Source: Paractinoplanes bogorensis (GTDB lineage: Bacteria; Actinomycetota; Actinomycetes; Mycobacteriales; Micromonosporaceae). Taken from it: a stretch of DNA of 64,000 nt. The notes beneath the pieces are model-generated. The model had not been told where the DNA came from and made no database searches. It was given only the letters and a program-made list of their open reading frames with translations. Below, one piece after another: positions 16,160 to 27,821 of this stretch (position 1 is its first letter; each line of letters starts with the position of its first letter). The position numbers and the translations under genes were made by a program. The stretch lies in the NCBI RefSeq assembly GCF_018829635.1, contig NZ_JAHKKG010000006.1, positions 124,001-188,000 of the forward strand, read 5' to 3'.

Positions 16160-19100
16160 GTGGCTTTTCCGCACCCCCAGGGGCTTTACGACCCCACTCA
16201 GGAGCGCGACGCCTGCGGTGTGGCTTTCGTAGCCGACCTCCACGGACGCCGTTCCCACGATGTGGTCGCCAAGGGTCTGTCGGCCCTCATCCGCCTCGAT
16301 CACCGGGGCGCGCGCGGCGCCGAGTACAACACCGGCGACGGCGCCGGCATCATGATCCAGGTCCCGGACGAGTTCTACCGCGCGGCCGCCGGCTTCGAGC
16401 TGCCCGCCCCCGGCCACTACGCGACCGGCCTGGCCTTCGTGCCGGAGGATGCCGCCGAGCGGGCCCGGGCGATCAAGGTCTTCGAGAAGTACGCCCTGGT
16501 CGAGGGCGGCGACATTCTCGGCTGGCGCGACGTGCCGGTGCAGCCGGACGGCCTGGGCCAGACCGCCGAGGACGCCCGCCCCGCGATCATCCAGGTGTTC
16601 CTGGCCGCGCACCGGCTCAGCGACTCCGCCGCCGGTCCGGCCGGTGCGCAGCTCAGCGGCATCGAGCTGGACCGGGTGGCGTTCACCATCCGCAAGCAGG
16701 CCGAGCGCGAGTCGTCGCAGCGCGGCGTCGGCATGTACTTCCCGTCGCTGTCCTCGCGCACGATCACCTACAAGGGCATGCTCACCCCCGACCAGCTGCC
16801 GGCGTTCTTCCCCGACCTGGTCGACGAGCGGGTGTCCAGCGCGATCGCGCTCGTGCACTCGCGCTTCGCCACCAACACGTTCCCGGCCTGGGAGCTGGCC
16901 CACCCGTACCGGTTCATCGCGCACAACGGCGAGATCAACACGATCCGCGGCAACAAGAACTGGATGGCCGCCCGCGAGGCGCTGCTGCAGTCGAAGGTGC
17001 TGCCGGGCAGCATCAAGCGGCTGTTCCCGATCAACTCGCCGGCCGCGTCCGACTCGGCCAGCTTCGACGAGGTGCTCGAGCTGCTGCACCTGTCCGGGCG
17101 CAGCCTGCCGCACGCCATGCTGATGATGATTCCCGAGGCGTGGGAGAACGACCCCGGCATGGAACCGAAGCGGCGGGCCTTCTACCGCTTCCACGCCAGC
17201 CTGATGGAGCCGTGGGACGGCCCGGCCAGCGTGGCGTTCACCGACGGCGAGATCATCGGTGCCGTCCTCGACCGCAACGGCCTGCGTCCCGGCCGCTGGT
17301 GGCACACCTCCGACGGCCTGGTCGTGCTCGGCTCCGAGGCGGGCGTGCTCGACCTCGAGCCGTCCTCGGTGGTGGCCAAGGGCCGCCTCCAGCCGGGCAA
17401 GATGTTCCTGGTCGACACCGTGGCCGGGCGGATCGTGCACGACGACGAGATCAAGGCCGAGCTGGCCGCCGCCCAGCCCTACGACGAGTGGCTGCACGCG
17501 GGCCTGATCCACCTCGACGACCTGCCACCGCGCGAGCACGTCATCTACACGCACGACTCGGTCACCCGGCGCCAGCAGGTGTTCGGCTACACCGAGGAAG
17601 AGCTCAAGATCCTCGTGGGGCCGATGGCCCGTACGGGCGCGGAACCGCTCGGATCGATGGGCACGGACACCCCGATCTCGCCGTTGTCGCAGCGGCCGCG
17701 GCTGCTCTTCGACTACTTCCACCAGCTGTTCGCCCAGGTCACCAACCCGCCGCTGGACGCCATCCGCGAGGAACTGGTGACCAGCCTGTCGGCCACCATC
17801 GGGCCCGAGGGCAACCTGCTCGACCCGGGGCCGGCGTCCTGCCGCCAGATCGTGCTGCCCTACCCGGTGATCGACAACGACGAGCTGGCCAAGCTGCTCA
17901 GCATCGACGAGGACGGCGACCTGCCCGGCTTCAAGGCGGTCCGGGTCTCGGGTCTCTACCCGCTGCGTGACGGCGCGGCCGGCATCAAGGCCCGGCTGAC
18001 CCAGATCTGCCGGCATGTGTCCGAGGCGATCGAGGACGGCGTCCGCATCCTGGTGCTGAGCGACCGGGACTCGAACGCCGACCTGGCGCCGATCCCGTCG
18101 CTGCTGCTCACTGCGGCTGTGCACCAGCACCTCGTACGGGAGCAGACCCGCACCCAGGTCGCCCTGGTCGTCGAGTCGGGCGACTGCCGCGAGGTGCACC
18201 ACGCGGCCGTGCTGATCGGCTACGGCGCGGCGGCGGTCAACCCGTACCTGGCCTTCGAGTCGGTCGACGACCTGATCCTCAACGGCACCCTGGCCGGGCT
18301 CGACCCCAAGAAGGCGGTCCGCAACTACGTCAAGGCGCTCGGCAAGGGCGTCCTGAAGATCATGTCGAAGATGGGCATCTCGACGGTGTCCTCCTACTGC
18401 GGCGCCCAGGTGTTCGAGGCCGTCGGTCTCGACAACCGGCTGCTGCAGCGCTACTTCGCGGGCACCAACGGGCGGATCGGCGGCTCCGGCCTGGCCGACA
18501 TCCACGCCGAGGTGAAGGCGCGGCACGAGAAGGCGTACCCGGCGAACCCGGCCGAGCGCAGCCACCGGCGGCTCGAGGTCGGCGGCGAGTACCAGTGGCG
18601 CCGCGAGGGCGAGGTGCACCTCTTCAACCCGGAGACGGTGTTCCTGCTGCAGCACGCGACCCGCTCCAAGCAGTACGACGTCTTCCGCAAGTACACATCC
18701 AAGGTCGACGGTCTGGCCGCCGAGGCCGGATCGCTGCGGGGCCTGTTCGAGTTCAAGACGCGGGAGCCCGTGTCGATCGACGAGGTCGAACCGGCGTCGG
18801 AGATTGTGAAGCGCTTCGCCACCGGTGCCATGTCGTACGGGTCGATCTCCGCCGAGTCGCACGAGACCCTGGCCATCGCCATGAACCGGCTCGGCGGCAA
18901 GTCGAACACCGGCGAGGGCGGCGAGGACGTCGAGCGGCTTTATGACCCGGAGCGCCGCTCGTCGGTCAAGCAGATCGCGTCCGGCCGGTTCGGCGTGACC
19001 AGCGAATACCTGGTCAACGCGGACGACCTGCAGATCAAGATGGCCCAGGGCGCCAAGCCGGGCGAGGGTGGCCAGCTACCCGGCAACAAGGTGTGGCCGT

Positions 19101-20702
19101 GGATCGCCAAGACCCGGCACGCCACGCCGGGTGTCGGCCTGATCTCGCCGCCGCCGCACCACGACATCTACTCGATCGAAGACCTCGCGCAGCTGGTCCA
19201 CGACCTCAAGAACGTGAACCCGATGTCGCGGGTGCACGTCAAGCTGGTCAGCGAGATCGGCGTCGGCACGGTCGCGGCGGGTGTCGCCAAGCTCAAGGCC
19301 GACGTCATCCTGATCTCCGGCCACGACGGCGGCACCGGCGCGTCGCCGCTCAACTCGCTCAAGCACGCCGGCTCCCCGTGGGAGCTGGGCCTGGCCGAGG
19401 CGCAGCAGACGCTGCTGCTCAACAAGCTCCGCGACCGGGTCACCGTGCAGGTCGACGGTCAGCTCAAGACCGGCCGCGACGTGGTCGTGGCGGCCCTGCT
19501 GGGTGCCGAGGAGTTCGGCTTCGCCACCGCCCCGCTGATCGTCAGCGGCTGCATCATGATGCGGGTCTGCCACCTCGACACCTGCCCGGTCGGCATCGCC
19601 ACGCAGAACCCGGTGCTGCGCGAGCGCTTCACCGGCAAGCCCGAGTTCGTCGAGAACTTCTTCCTGTTCCTGGCCGAAGAGGTCCGCGAATACCTGGCCG
19701 AGCTGGGCTTCCGCAGCATCGACGAGGCGATCGGGCACGCCGAGGTCCTCGACGTCCGCCCGGCGGTCGACCACTGGAAGGCCAAGGGTCTCGACCTGTC
19801 GCCGATCCTGTTCGTGCCCGAGCTCCCCGAGGGGGCGGCCCGCCGCGGCATCGTCCCGCAGGACCACGAGCTCTACAAGGCGCTGGACAACAAGCTGATC
19901 GAGCTGGCCGGGCCGGCCCTGAACGACGGCACCCCGGTGCACGCCGAGGTCGCCATCCGCAACGACAACCGCAGCGTCGGCGCGATGCTGGGCGGCGAGG
20001 TGACCCGCCGCTACGGCGGCACCGGCCTGCCCGACGACACCATCGCGTTCACCCTGCGCGGCACCGGCGGTCAGTCGTTCGGCGCGTTCCTGCCGACCGG
20101 CGTCACGCTGCGGCTGATCGGCGACACCAACGACTACGTGGCCAAGGGCCTGTCCGGCGGCCGGGTGATCGTGCGGCCGGACGAGGGCGCGCCCTTCATC
20201 GCCGAGAGCAACATCATCGCGGGCAACACCATCCTCTACGGGGCCACCGCGGGTGAAGTGTTCCTGCGCGGCCGCGCGGGGGAGCGTTTCGCCGTACGCA
20301 ACTCGGGCGGCCAGGCGGTCGTCGAGGGCGTGGGCGACCACGGCTGCGAGTACATGACCGGCGGCACCGTGGTGGTGCTCGGCCCGACCGGGCGCAACTT
20401 CGCCGCGGGCATGAGCGGCGGCCAGGCGTTCGTGCTCGACCTGGAGTCGTCGCGGGTCAACCCGGAACTGGTCGACCTGGCCCCGCTCACCGGCGAGGAG
20501 CAGGACACCCTGCGCACCCTCGTCGAGAAGCACGCGGCCGAGACCGGCTCGGCCGTCGCCGAGCGGCTGCTCAAGGACTGGCCCGCGGCCGTCGAGCGGT
20601 TCACCGCCGTGGTGCCGCGTGACTACAAGCGCGTGATGGAACTGATCAGGACCGCCGAAGCCGCCGGTCGCAACGTCGCCGAGGCGGTCATGGGGGTCAA
20701 GG

Positions 20703-20710
<8 letters not shown>
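16160..20710 (+). CDS. gltB: glutamate synthase, large subunit
   Basis: A 1516-residue NADPH-GOGAT alpha chain, which makes glutamate from glutamine and 2-oxoglutarate. The Ntn glutaminase nucleophile is Cys19 in ERDACGVAFVADLHG; the preceding 18 residues are the processed propeptide. The central and FMN domains follow (GAMSYGSISAESHETLA, LISGHDGGTGASPL). The 3Fe-4S ligands are in SGCIMMRVCHLDTCPVGIA, and the C-terminal gxGxG beta-helix includes GGQSFGAFLPTG and MSGGQAFVLD. I prefer GTG 16160, just after AGGAGG (16150-16155), over GTG 16142, because the shorter propeptide fits relatives. A TAGACT box at 16086-16091 could be its -10. Confidence 0.95.
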
Positions 20711-22175
<1,465 letters not shown>

Positions 22176-22186
22176 GCGAACGTGTG

Positions 22187-22220
22187 CGAACGGGCTCGCC
22201 CTTCTGGGCGAGCCCGTTCG
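22187..22220 (+). terminator. terminator after gltBD
   Basis: CGAACGGGCTCGCC (22187-22200) pairs perfectly with GGCGAGCCCGTTCG (22207-22220) around the six-base loop CTTCTG. This is a 14-bp stem without a long U-tract, as is usual in actinomycetes. Confidence 0.75.
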
Positions 22221-22403
22221 TCGTTGCGCACAGGGTGTGCCGATAAGCTGAAGCCGCGGTCGCCGAAGCCCGCCAGATTTGCACGGTGCAGCGCGCCGGG
22301 TCAACGAGGAGAGACCCAGGCAGCCCGCCGTCGCCCGACAGACGCAGTTCACCCCGATGACGGGGGTCGGCCGCCAGGCCGATGAGAAAGAGAGACTAGC
22401 CTG

Positions 22404-23843
22404 ATGGCCGTGACACGCCGCGTAAAAATCGTCTGCACCATGGGGCCCGCGACCGCCTCGCCCGAGCGCATGCTCGGTCTTGTCGAGGCCGGCATGGACG
22501 TGGCCCGGATGAACTTCAGCCACGGAAGCCACGAGGACCACCAGAAGGTGTACGACCTCGTGCGCAGCTCCAGCGAGCAGGCCGACCGCGCCGTCGCGGT
22601 CCTCGCCGACCTGCAGGGGCCCAAGATCCGACTCGGCAAGTTCGCCGACGGCCCCCACGTGTGGAACACGGGTGACCTGGTCACCATCACCAGCGAGGAC
22701 ATCCTCGGCACCAAGGACCGCGTCTCCTGCACCTACACCAAGCTGCCGCAGGAGGTGAAGCCCGGCGACCGCCTCCTGATCGACGACGGCAAGGTCGCCG
22801 TCGAGGTCACCGCGGTCGAGCACCACACCGACATCCGCTGCCTGGTCGTCGAGGGCGGCCCGGTCAGCAACAACAAGGGCGTCAGCCTGCCCAACGTCGC
22901 GGTCAGCGTCCCCGCCCTGAGCGACAAGGACGCCGAAGACCTCCGCTTCGCCCTGGGCCTCGGCGTCGACCTGGTCGCGCTGTCGTTCGTGCGCTCGCCC
23001 GACGACATCAAGCTCGTCCACGAGATCATGGCCGAAGAGGGACGCACCGTCCCGGTCATCGCCAAGGTCGAGAAGCCCGAGGCGGTCGAACACCTCGAGG
23101 CCATCGTGCTCGCCTTCGACGGCGTCATGGTCGCCCGCGGTGACCTCGGCGTCGAACTGCCCCTCGACCAGGTCCCCCTGGTGCAGAAGCGGGCCGTCCA
23201 GCTCTGCCGCGAGAACGCCAAGCCGGTCATCGTCGCCACCCAGATGCTCGACTCGATGATCGAGAACTCGCGCCCGACCCGCGCCGAGGCGTCCGACGTC
23301 GCCAACGCCGTGCTCGACGGCACCGACGCCGTGATGCTCTCGGGCGAGACCTCGGTCGGTAAGTACCCGGTGCTCACGGTCAGCACCATGGCCAAGATCG
23401 TCACCACCACCGAGGCCGGCTCGATCCCGGTGCCGCGCCTGCAGCACGACCCCCGCACCCACGGTGGCGCGCTCACCGTCGCCGCGTCGCAGATCGCCCG
23501 CAACATCGGGGCCAAGGCGCTCGTCGCGTTCTCCCAGACCGGCGACACCGTCCGCCGCCTCGCCCGGCTGCACTGCGAACTCCCGCTGTTCGCCTTCACC
23601 CCGGTCCCCGAGGTACGCGACCAGCTCGCCCTCAGCTGGGGCGTCGAGACCTTCCTGACCGACTTCGTGCAGCACACCGACGACATGTTCCGGCAGGTCG
23701 ACGCCAAGATGCTCGGACTCGGACTGGCCAAGCCGGGCGACTACGTGGTCGTCGTGGCCGGCTCCCCGGTCAACGCGCCCGGCTCCACCAACACCCTGCG
23801 CGTCCACCGGCTCGGCGACCTCGTCGACCCGGCCACGCTGTGA
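22404..23843 (+). CDS. pyk: pyruvate kinase
   Basis: A 479-residue glycolytic enzyme making pyruvate and ATP from phosphoenolpyruvate and ADP. Motifs are KIVCTMGPATASPERM and VARMNFSHGSHEDH at the N-terminus, the catalytic lysine region IAKVEKPEAVEHLEAI (about residues 215-230), GVMVARGDLGVELP and RPTRAEASDVANAVLDGTDA. The B domain (about 70-165) and the C-terminal allosteric domain are complete. ATG at 22404 follows a purine-rich GAAAGAGAG. The 228 bases upstream contain a possible TTGCGC and TAAGCT promoter with poor spacing. Its stop overlaps tesB. Confidence 0.95.
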   Translation: MAVTRRVKIVCTMGPATASPERMLGLVEAGMDVARMNFSHGSHEDHQKVYDLVRSSSEQADRAVAVLADLQGPKIRLGKFADGPHVWNTGDLVTITSEDILGTKDRVSCTYTKLPQEVKPGDRLLIDDGKVAVEVTAVEHHTDIRCLVVEGGPVSNNKGVSLPNVAVSVPALSDKDAEDLRFALGLGVDLVALSFVRSPDDIKLVHEIMAEEGRTVPVIAKVEKPEAVEHLEAIVLAFDGVMVARGDLGVELPLDQVPLVQKRAVQLCRENAKPVIVATQMLDSMIENSRPTRAEASDVANAVLDGTDAVMLSGETSVGKYPVLTVSTMAKIVTTTEAGSIPVPRLQHDPRTHGGALTVAASQIARNIGAKALVAFSQTGDTVRRLARLHCELPLFAFTPVPEVRDQLALSWGVETFLTDFVQHTDDMFRQVDAKMLGLGLAKPGDYVVVVAGSPVNAPGSTNTLRVHRLGDLVDPATL

Positions 23844-24724
23844 CCGAACCGCTCAGCGGACAGGCCGCCGTCGACCAGCTGCTCGAGGTCCTCGACCTCA
23901 AGCAGCTGGACGCGGCGACCTTCCGCGGGGAAAGCCCGCAGACCGGCGCCCAGCGCGTCTTCGGCGGCCAGGTCGCCGGTCAGGCCCTGGTCGCCGCCGG
24001 GCGCACGGTCGACCCGGAACGGTTCGTGCACTCCCTGCACGGCTATTTCGTCCGCCCCGGCGACCCCACCGAACCGATCCAGTTCACCGTCGAGACCATC
24101 CGCGACGGCCGCTCCTTCTCGGTCCGGCGCTCCACCGCCCAGCAACACGGCAAGACGATCTTCTTCATGTCGGCGTCGTTCCAGGTGACCGAGGAAGGCC
24201 TCGACCACCACACCCCGGCCCCCGACGACGTGCCCGCCCCGGCCGACGTGCCGACCATGGCCGACTGGGTGACCAGATACCCCAGCCGCCGGGCCGCGTT
24301 CAACGCCGCACCCCGCGCCATCGACGTCCGCTACGTCAACGACCCCGGCTGGGTGCCGCCCGGCGACCGCAACGCCAGCGACCAGCAGCGCGTCTGGATG
24401 CGCATCGACGGCACCCTGCCCGACGACCCGCTGATCCACGCCTGCGCGCTGACCTACGCCTCCGACCTGTCCCTGCTCGACTCGGTGCTCTCCGTGCACG
24501 GCGAGGTGTGGGGCCCCGGCGGCGTCATCGGCGCCAGCCTCGACCACGCCCTCTGGTTCCACCGGCCGTTCCGCGCCGACGAATGGTTCCTCTACGACTG
24601 CACCAGCCCCTCGGCCAGCGGCAGCCGCGGCCTGGCCAGTGGGCGCATGTACACCGAAGACGGCCGGCACATCGCCAGCGCCGTCCAGGAAGGCCTGCTC
24701 CGGCGGGTCGGCGCCCGCCGCTGA
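23840..24724 (+). CDS. tesB: acyl-CoA thioesterase II
   Basis: A 294-residue double-hotdog thioesterase that hydrolyses medium and long acyl-CoA. TesB landmarks include RVFGGQVAGQALVAAGRTV (about residues 37-55), VHSLHGYFVRPGDP, FSVRRSTAQQHGKTIFFMSA, ASLDHALWFHRPFRADEW and the C-terminal GRMYTEDGRHIASAVQEGL. GTG at 23840 overlaps the pyk stop by four bases, so it is co-translated with pyruvate kinase. Length is normal. Confidence 0.9.
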   Translation: MTEPLSGQAAVDQLLEVLDLKQLDAATFRGESPQTGAQRVFGGQVAGQALVAAGRTVDPERFVHSLHGYFVRPGDPTEPIQFTVETIRDGRSFSVRRSTAQQHGKTIFFMSASFQVTEEGLDHHTPAPDDVPAPADVPTMADWVTRYPSRRAAFNAAPRAIDVRYVNDPGWVPPGDRNASDQQRVWMRIDGTLPDDPLIHACALTYASDLSLLDSVLSVHGEVWGPGGVIGASLDHALWFHRPFRADEWFLYDCTSPSASGSRGLASGRMYTEDGRHIASAVQEGLLRRVGARR

Positions 24725-24730
24725 GCGCCC

Positions 24731-24756
24731 CGCCGGGCCGGGACCCCGGCCCGGCG
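24731..24756. terminator. hairpin between convergent tesB and the DUF308 gene
   Basis: CGCCGGGCCGG (24731-24741) pairs with CCGGCCCGGCG (24746-24756) around the tetraloop GACC. It lies between two gene ends and can serve both strands. Confidence 0.6.
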
Positions 24757-24799
24757 ACTGGCCGACGAACGGATCCCGCCCGGCGGGGGCAGGGGAGAC

Positions 24800-25480
24800 T
24801 CAGCCTTGCTTCTCCAACTCCAGATCGTCCGCCCGATGCCGCGCCGACTTCGGCTGTTCCTCAAAATCGGCCAGCCCGGCCGCATAACCGGTCACGCCGT
24901 CCGCACGTTCGGGTGACAACCGCAGCACGTCCGCCCGCGCCCCGGCGACCTCCCGCAACCGCAACGCCGTCACCAGATCGGCCACCGCCCGCAACACCGC
25001 GAGCGCACCCAGCGTGACGATGACCGGATCGGCCGTCCGCGCCAACGGACCCGCCGCGTAGAACCCCAGCCCCGTCTGCAGCACACCCAGGCACACCACC
25101 AGACCCCACGTCCGGTCCGTGCCCCGGTTCATCGTCGCCACGGCGATGTCCACCGCACCCCGTACCAGCAGAAACCACGCCACCAGCGAAGCCGGCGTCG
25201 TATAGGTCGAATCCCGGTCCAGCAGCACGACCACCCCGGTCGCGGTGAACAACGCGGCCATCGACGCGTTCACCCACCACATCCGCGTCCCGGCCAGCGC
25301 CCGCACCACCTCACAGAGCGCCCCGAAGAAAATCACCGGACCCGCCACCCCCGCGACGTCGGCCGGCTCCAGCCGCAGCACACTCCAGCCGATCGCCAGC
25401 CACGCCACGCCCGCGAACAGCAGAAACCCCCACATGCCGGCCCGCATCACGGACAGCGGCGAAGAACCCGACCACAACAT
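24800..25480 (-). CDS. DUF308/HdeD-like membrane protein
   Basis: A 226-residue protein with six predicted membrane segments in two similar halves. Short loops contain Trp and Gly (MWWVNASMAALFTATGVVVL, LVAWFLLVRGAVDIAVATM), as in DUF308/HdeD-like proteins. A charged cytoplasmic tail begins near residue 190. ATG at 25480 is preceded by GGGAGG. An inverted repeat, GTTGTC-N8-GACAAC, sits about 15 bases upstream and may control it. HdeD proteins are linked to acid resistance in enterobacteria; that role is not established for actinomycete members. It is divergent from the ECF sigma gene. Confidence 0.6.
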   Translation of the reverse strand: MLWSGSSPLSVMRAGMWGFLLFAGVAWLAIGWSVLRLEPADVAGVAGPVIFFGALCEVVRALAGTRMWWVNASMAALFTATGVVVLLDRDSTYTTPASLVAWFLLVRGAVDIAVATMNRGTDRTWGLVVCLGVLQTGLGFYAAGPLARTADPVIVTLGALAVLRAVADLVTALRLREVAGARADVLRLSPERADGVTGYAAGLADFEEQPKSARHRADDLELEKQG

Positions 25481-25495
25481 GAGGCCTCCCGCCAA

Positions 25496-25515
25496 GTTGT
25501 CCCTGCCATGACAAC
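25496..25515. promoter_or_regulatory. inverted repeat in the DUF308/ECF divergent region
   Basis: GTTGTC (25496-25501) and GACAAC (25510-25515) form a perfect 6-bp dyad with an eight-base spacer, close to the start of the DUF308 gene. It is a candidate operator. The cognate regulator is unknown. Confidence 0.4.
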
Positions 25516-25595
25516 ATCCGGCCGACCGGCGAATCGGAGGTTCACGCAGATTCACAGCGGGGTACAAGACGGCCGCCCCCACCCCCGGAGAGGCC

Positions 25596-26138
25596 GTGCC
25601 CGACGAAGAGCTCACCACCGCCCTCCGCGCCGCCCAGCAAGGCGACGCGGCGGGATTCGCCACCCTCTGGCGCAGCTTGCACCCCAACGTCCTGCGCTAC
25701 CTGCGCGTCCTGGCCGGCGACCACGCCGAGGACGCCGCCAGCGAGACATGGCTGCACGTCATCCGCGACCTCCACCGCTTCGAGGGCACGGCCGGCGAAT
25801 TCCGGGGCTGGCTCTTCCGCATCGCCCGCCACCGCGGCATCGACGAGAAAAGACGCGTTTCCCGTACGCGGGAAGCCGCCGCACCACCCACCGGCGCCGC
25901 CCCCGACGCCGCCGTCCAGGCGGCCGAGGACGCCTCCACCGCCTGGGCCCTCAGCATGATCGCCGCCCTGCCCGTCGACCAGGCCGAAGCCGTCATGCTC
26001 CGCGTCGTCGCCGGCCTCGACGTCGCCACCACAGCCGACATCCTCGGCAAGAAACCCGGCGCCGTCCGCATCGCCACCATGCGCGGACTCCGCCGCCTCG
26101 CCACCCACCCCCAGATCCGCACCCGGCAGGGGGTGTAA
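25596..26138 (+). CDS. ECF-type RNA polymerase sigma factor
   Basis: A 180-residue sigma factor with region 2 at about residues 10-85 (LRYLRVLAGDHAEDAASETWL, GEFRGWLFRIARHRGID) and region 4 at about 115-170 (LPVDQAEAVMLRVVAGLDV and GKKPGAVRIATMRGLRRLA). The residues 85-115 linker is Ala-rich. GTG at 25596 follows CGGAGAGG. The gene four bases downstream encodes a single-span membrane protein that probably acts as its anti-sigma factor. The signal and regulon are unknown. Confidence 0.85.
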   Translation: MPDEELTTALRAAQQGDAAGFATLWRSLHPNVLRYLRVLAGDHAEDAASETWLHVIRDLHRFEGTAGEFRGWLFRIARHRGIDEKRRVSRTREAAAPPTGAAPDAAVQAAEDASTAWALSMIAALPVDQAEAVMLRVVAGLDVATTADILGKKPGAVRIATMRGLRRLATHPQIRTRQGV

Positions 26139-26142
26139 CAAA

Positions 26143-26925
26143 ATGCGGGCCTTCCACGCTCTCCAACGTGCACTGCGCACGCGACGCCACCGGCGCATCA
26201 ACCGCGACCAGGCCGACCGCATCGCCGCCACCCACCCGCCCGGCACCGATCACCCCGGACTGGCCGCCCTCCTCGAAGCCGCCCGAGCCCCCGCCACCCG
26301 CGAGGAACTCGCCGGCGAACAGGAAATGGTCGCCGCTTTCGTCGCTCATCGCAAAAACGCTGCTCGCAGCGCCCGGCGCCACCGAACGGCGAGGATCCGG
26401 GCCGCGCTCGTGCCCGCCACGGCCGGTCTGGCTCTCCTCATCCTCGCCGGCACGGCCGCCGCCGCCCGCACCGGCAACCTCCCCCAGGAAGCCCAGCAGC
26501 ACGCACACCGCCTGTTCTCGGCGCTGGGCGTACCGGCGCCGAGAACAGGCACCCCGGCACCACCCGGCCCCAGCCGCCCCGGACCCCGGCCGTCCACCTC
26601 ACCCACCCTCGACGTGACCGTGCTGGGCTGGTGCGACGCCTGGAACGCCACCCCCGGCCGCACCCTCAGCGCCGGCGACCGCCGCAAACTCAGCGACGCC
26701 GCCGGAGGCGAGGAAGACATCGAGAAATACTGCCGCGACCTGCACCGCTCGGCCTCGGCGGCGCCCTCGCCCACCGCCACCCAGGAGCCGTCGACGACCC
26801 CTGTCGCACCGTCGACATCTCCGACGGTCAGCCCGCGCCCCAGCTCCGGATCGCCCAGCGCCCCACCGACCGGCGCCGCACCGGCCACACCGACACCGAC
26901 AGCCACCCAGGGAAGTTACCCGTAG
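26143..26925 (+). CDS. probable membrane anti-sigma factor with Pro/Thr/Ser-rich exterior
   Basis: A 260-residue protein with a basic cytoplasmic N-terminus (residues 1-85, rich in Arg and His), one membrane helix at about 88-108 (AALVPATAGLALLILAGTAA) and an extracytoplasmic part. The outer part has a small two-cysteine domain (LGWCDAWNATPG to EKYCRDLHRS, about 160-205) and a Pro/Ser/Thr-rich end. The position directly after an ECF sigma gene and the topology fit an anti-sigma partner, but no ZAS zinc motif (HxxxCxxC) is present. A perfect 14-bp hairpin occurs in its coding sequence. Confidence 0.65.
   Translation: MRAFHALQRALRTRRHRRINRDQADRIAATHPPGTDHPGLAALLEAARAPATREELAGEQEMVAAFVAHRKNAARSARRHRTARIRAALVPATAGLALLILAGTAAAARTGNLPQEAQQHAHRLFSALGVPAPRTGTPAPPGPSRPGPRPSTSPTLDVTVLGWCDAWNATPGRTLSAGDRRKLSDAAGGEEDIEKYCRDLHRSASAAPSPTATQEPSTTPVAPSTSPTVSPRPSSGSPSAPPTGAAPATPTPTATQGSYP
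26511..26549 (+). other. perfect 14-bp inverted repeat inside a coding region
   Basis: CCTGTTCTCGGCGC (26511-26524) pairs with GCGCCGAGAACAGG (26536-26549) over an 11-base loop. It lies just after the membrane-helix codons of the anti-sigma candidate. Such perfection is rare in coding DNA and suggests an mRNA hairpin. Confidence 0.55.
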
Positions 26926-27035
26926 TTATGGTGCCATCGCCTCGAGTGCACAGAGTGACCCGGGGAGCGGCCGGCCACCTCACCCAAGGTGGTCAGCCGC
27001 CTGCCCGAATGTCGCCTTGGCGCGTGCGCGGCCGG

Positions 27036-27782
27036 TCACCACTTCGGCCCGACGAACTCGTCCAGCCGCGCCACCGCCTCCCGCCGCGCCACCGAGAGCA
27101 GGTTGGGCCGGGCCATTCGCCACGCTATATGCACGAGATCGAGGGTTTGCGCACATAACCCCATGATGTCGGTCGACTCGTTTACGAAGTTGTAACGCGG
27201 ATAGCTGTAGGCGCGACCATTCCGGACGACACGATTCATGGATCGACTGCCGTCGGAATGAAAGAGACCGCGGAGGAATCTTCCGGGCCGAGCCGAGATC
27301 ACTTCCTGCTGCCAATTCGACAATTCGATCACGCGCCGATGCTTGGCGCCGCGCCCGTGCTGCGGGATCAGGCAGGGCCAATGGGTCCAATGCGACCGGA
27401 TGCTGATGCAGCCGGGCCGCTCCTGGAACCCGACCGTCCGAGCCCCGCAGGCCTCCATGGCGTAGGACACCTCGTGGATGAGCCCGGGGTAGCTCTGATC
27501 GGAGGAGACCGTCAGAAGGGGGACGCGTTGGGTCATCAGCAGGTGTCCGTCACCGAGATACTGCCCCAGCAGGTAGGCATACGACGCTGGATCGTCGATC
27601 GCGCGCGCCGGACTGTCGCATCGCGGGCACCGGTTGTCGATCTCGGTCGCCCTTTGCCGGCGGTTGTAGAGCCAGCACGCGACGGTATTGCGCGAGATGC
27701 CGAGCCGCCGGTATATCTCGCTGAATGGCACGCCGGCGGCGTGCAATCGGAGGGCTTCCTTGCGGATGGCGGGCGGATGCAC
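27036..27782 (-). CDS. free-standing LAGLIDADG-like endonuclease or DNA-binding protein next to tRNA-Leu
   Basis: A 248-residue protein if GTG 27782 is the start; longer versions would run into the tRNA gene. Residues 1-35 form a helix-turn-helix (AGVPFSEIYRRLGISRNTVACW). A possible zinc knuckle CPRCDS follows, then the homing-endonuclease-like core YAYLLGQYLGDGHLL (about residues 67-81) and a second half containing FLRGLFHSDGSRS, near YPRYNFVNESTDI. The protein ends EFVGPKW. I recognise this architecture as recurrent in actinobacteria, often beside tRNA genes, but its activity is unproven to my knowledge. Base composition is visibly less GC-rich than neighbours, which suggests transfer. Confidence 0.7.
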   Translation of the reverse strand: MHPPAIRKEALRLHAAGVPFSEIYRRLGISRNTVACWLYNRRQRATEIDNRCPRCDSPARAIDDPASYAYLLGQYLGDGHLLMTQRVPLLTVSSDQSYPGLIHEVSYAMEACGARTVGFQERPGCISIRSHWTHWPCLIPQHGRGAKHRRVIELSNWQQEVISARPGRFLRGLFHSDGSRSMNRVVRNGRAYSYPRYNFVNESTDIMGLCAQTLDLVHIAWRMARPNLLSVARREAVARLDEFVGPKW

Positions 27783-27821
27783 GGCCTGATCGTGGCAGGC
27801 GGGTACGACATTTCTGTGCGG

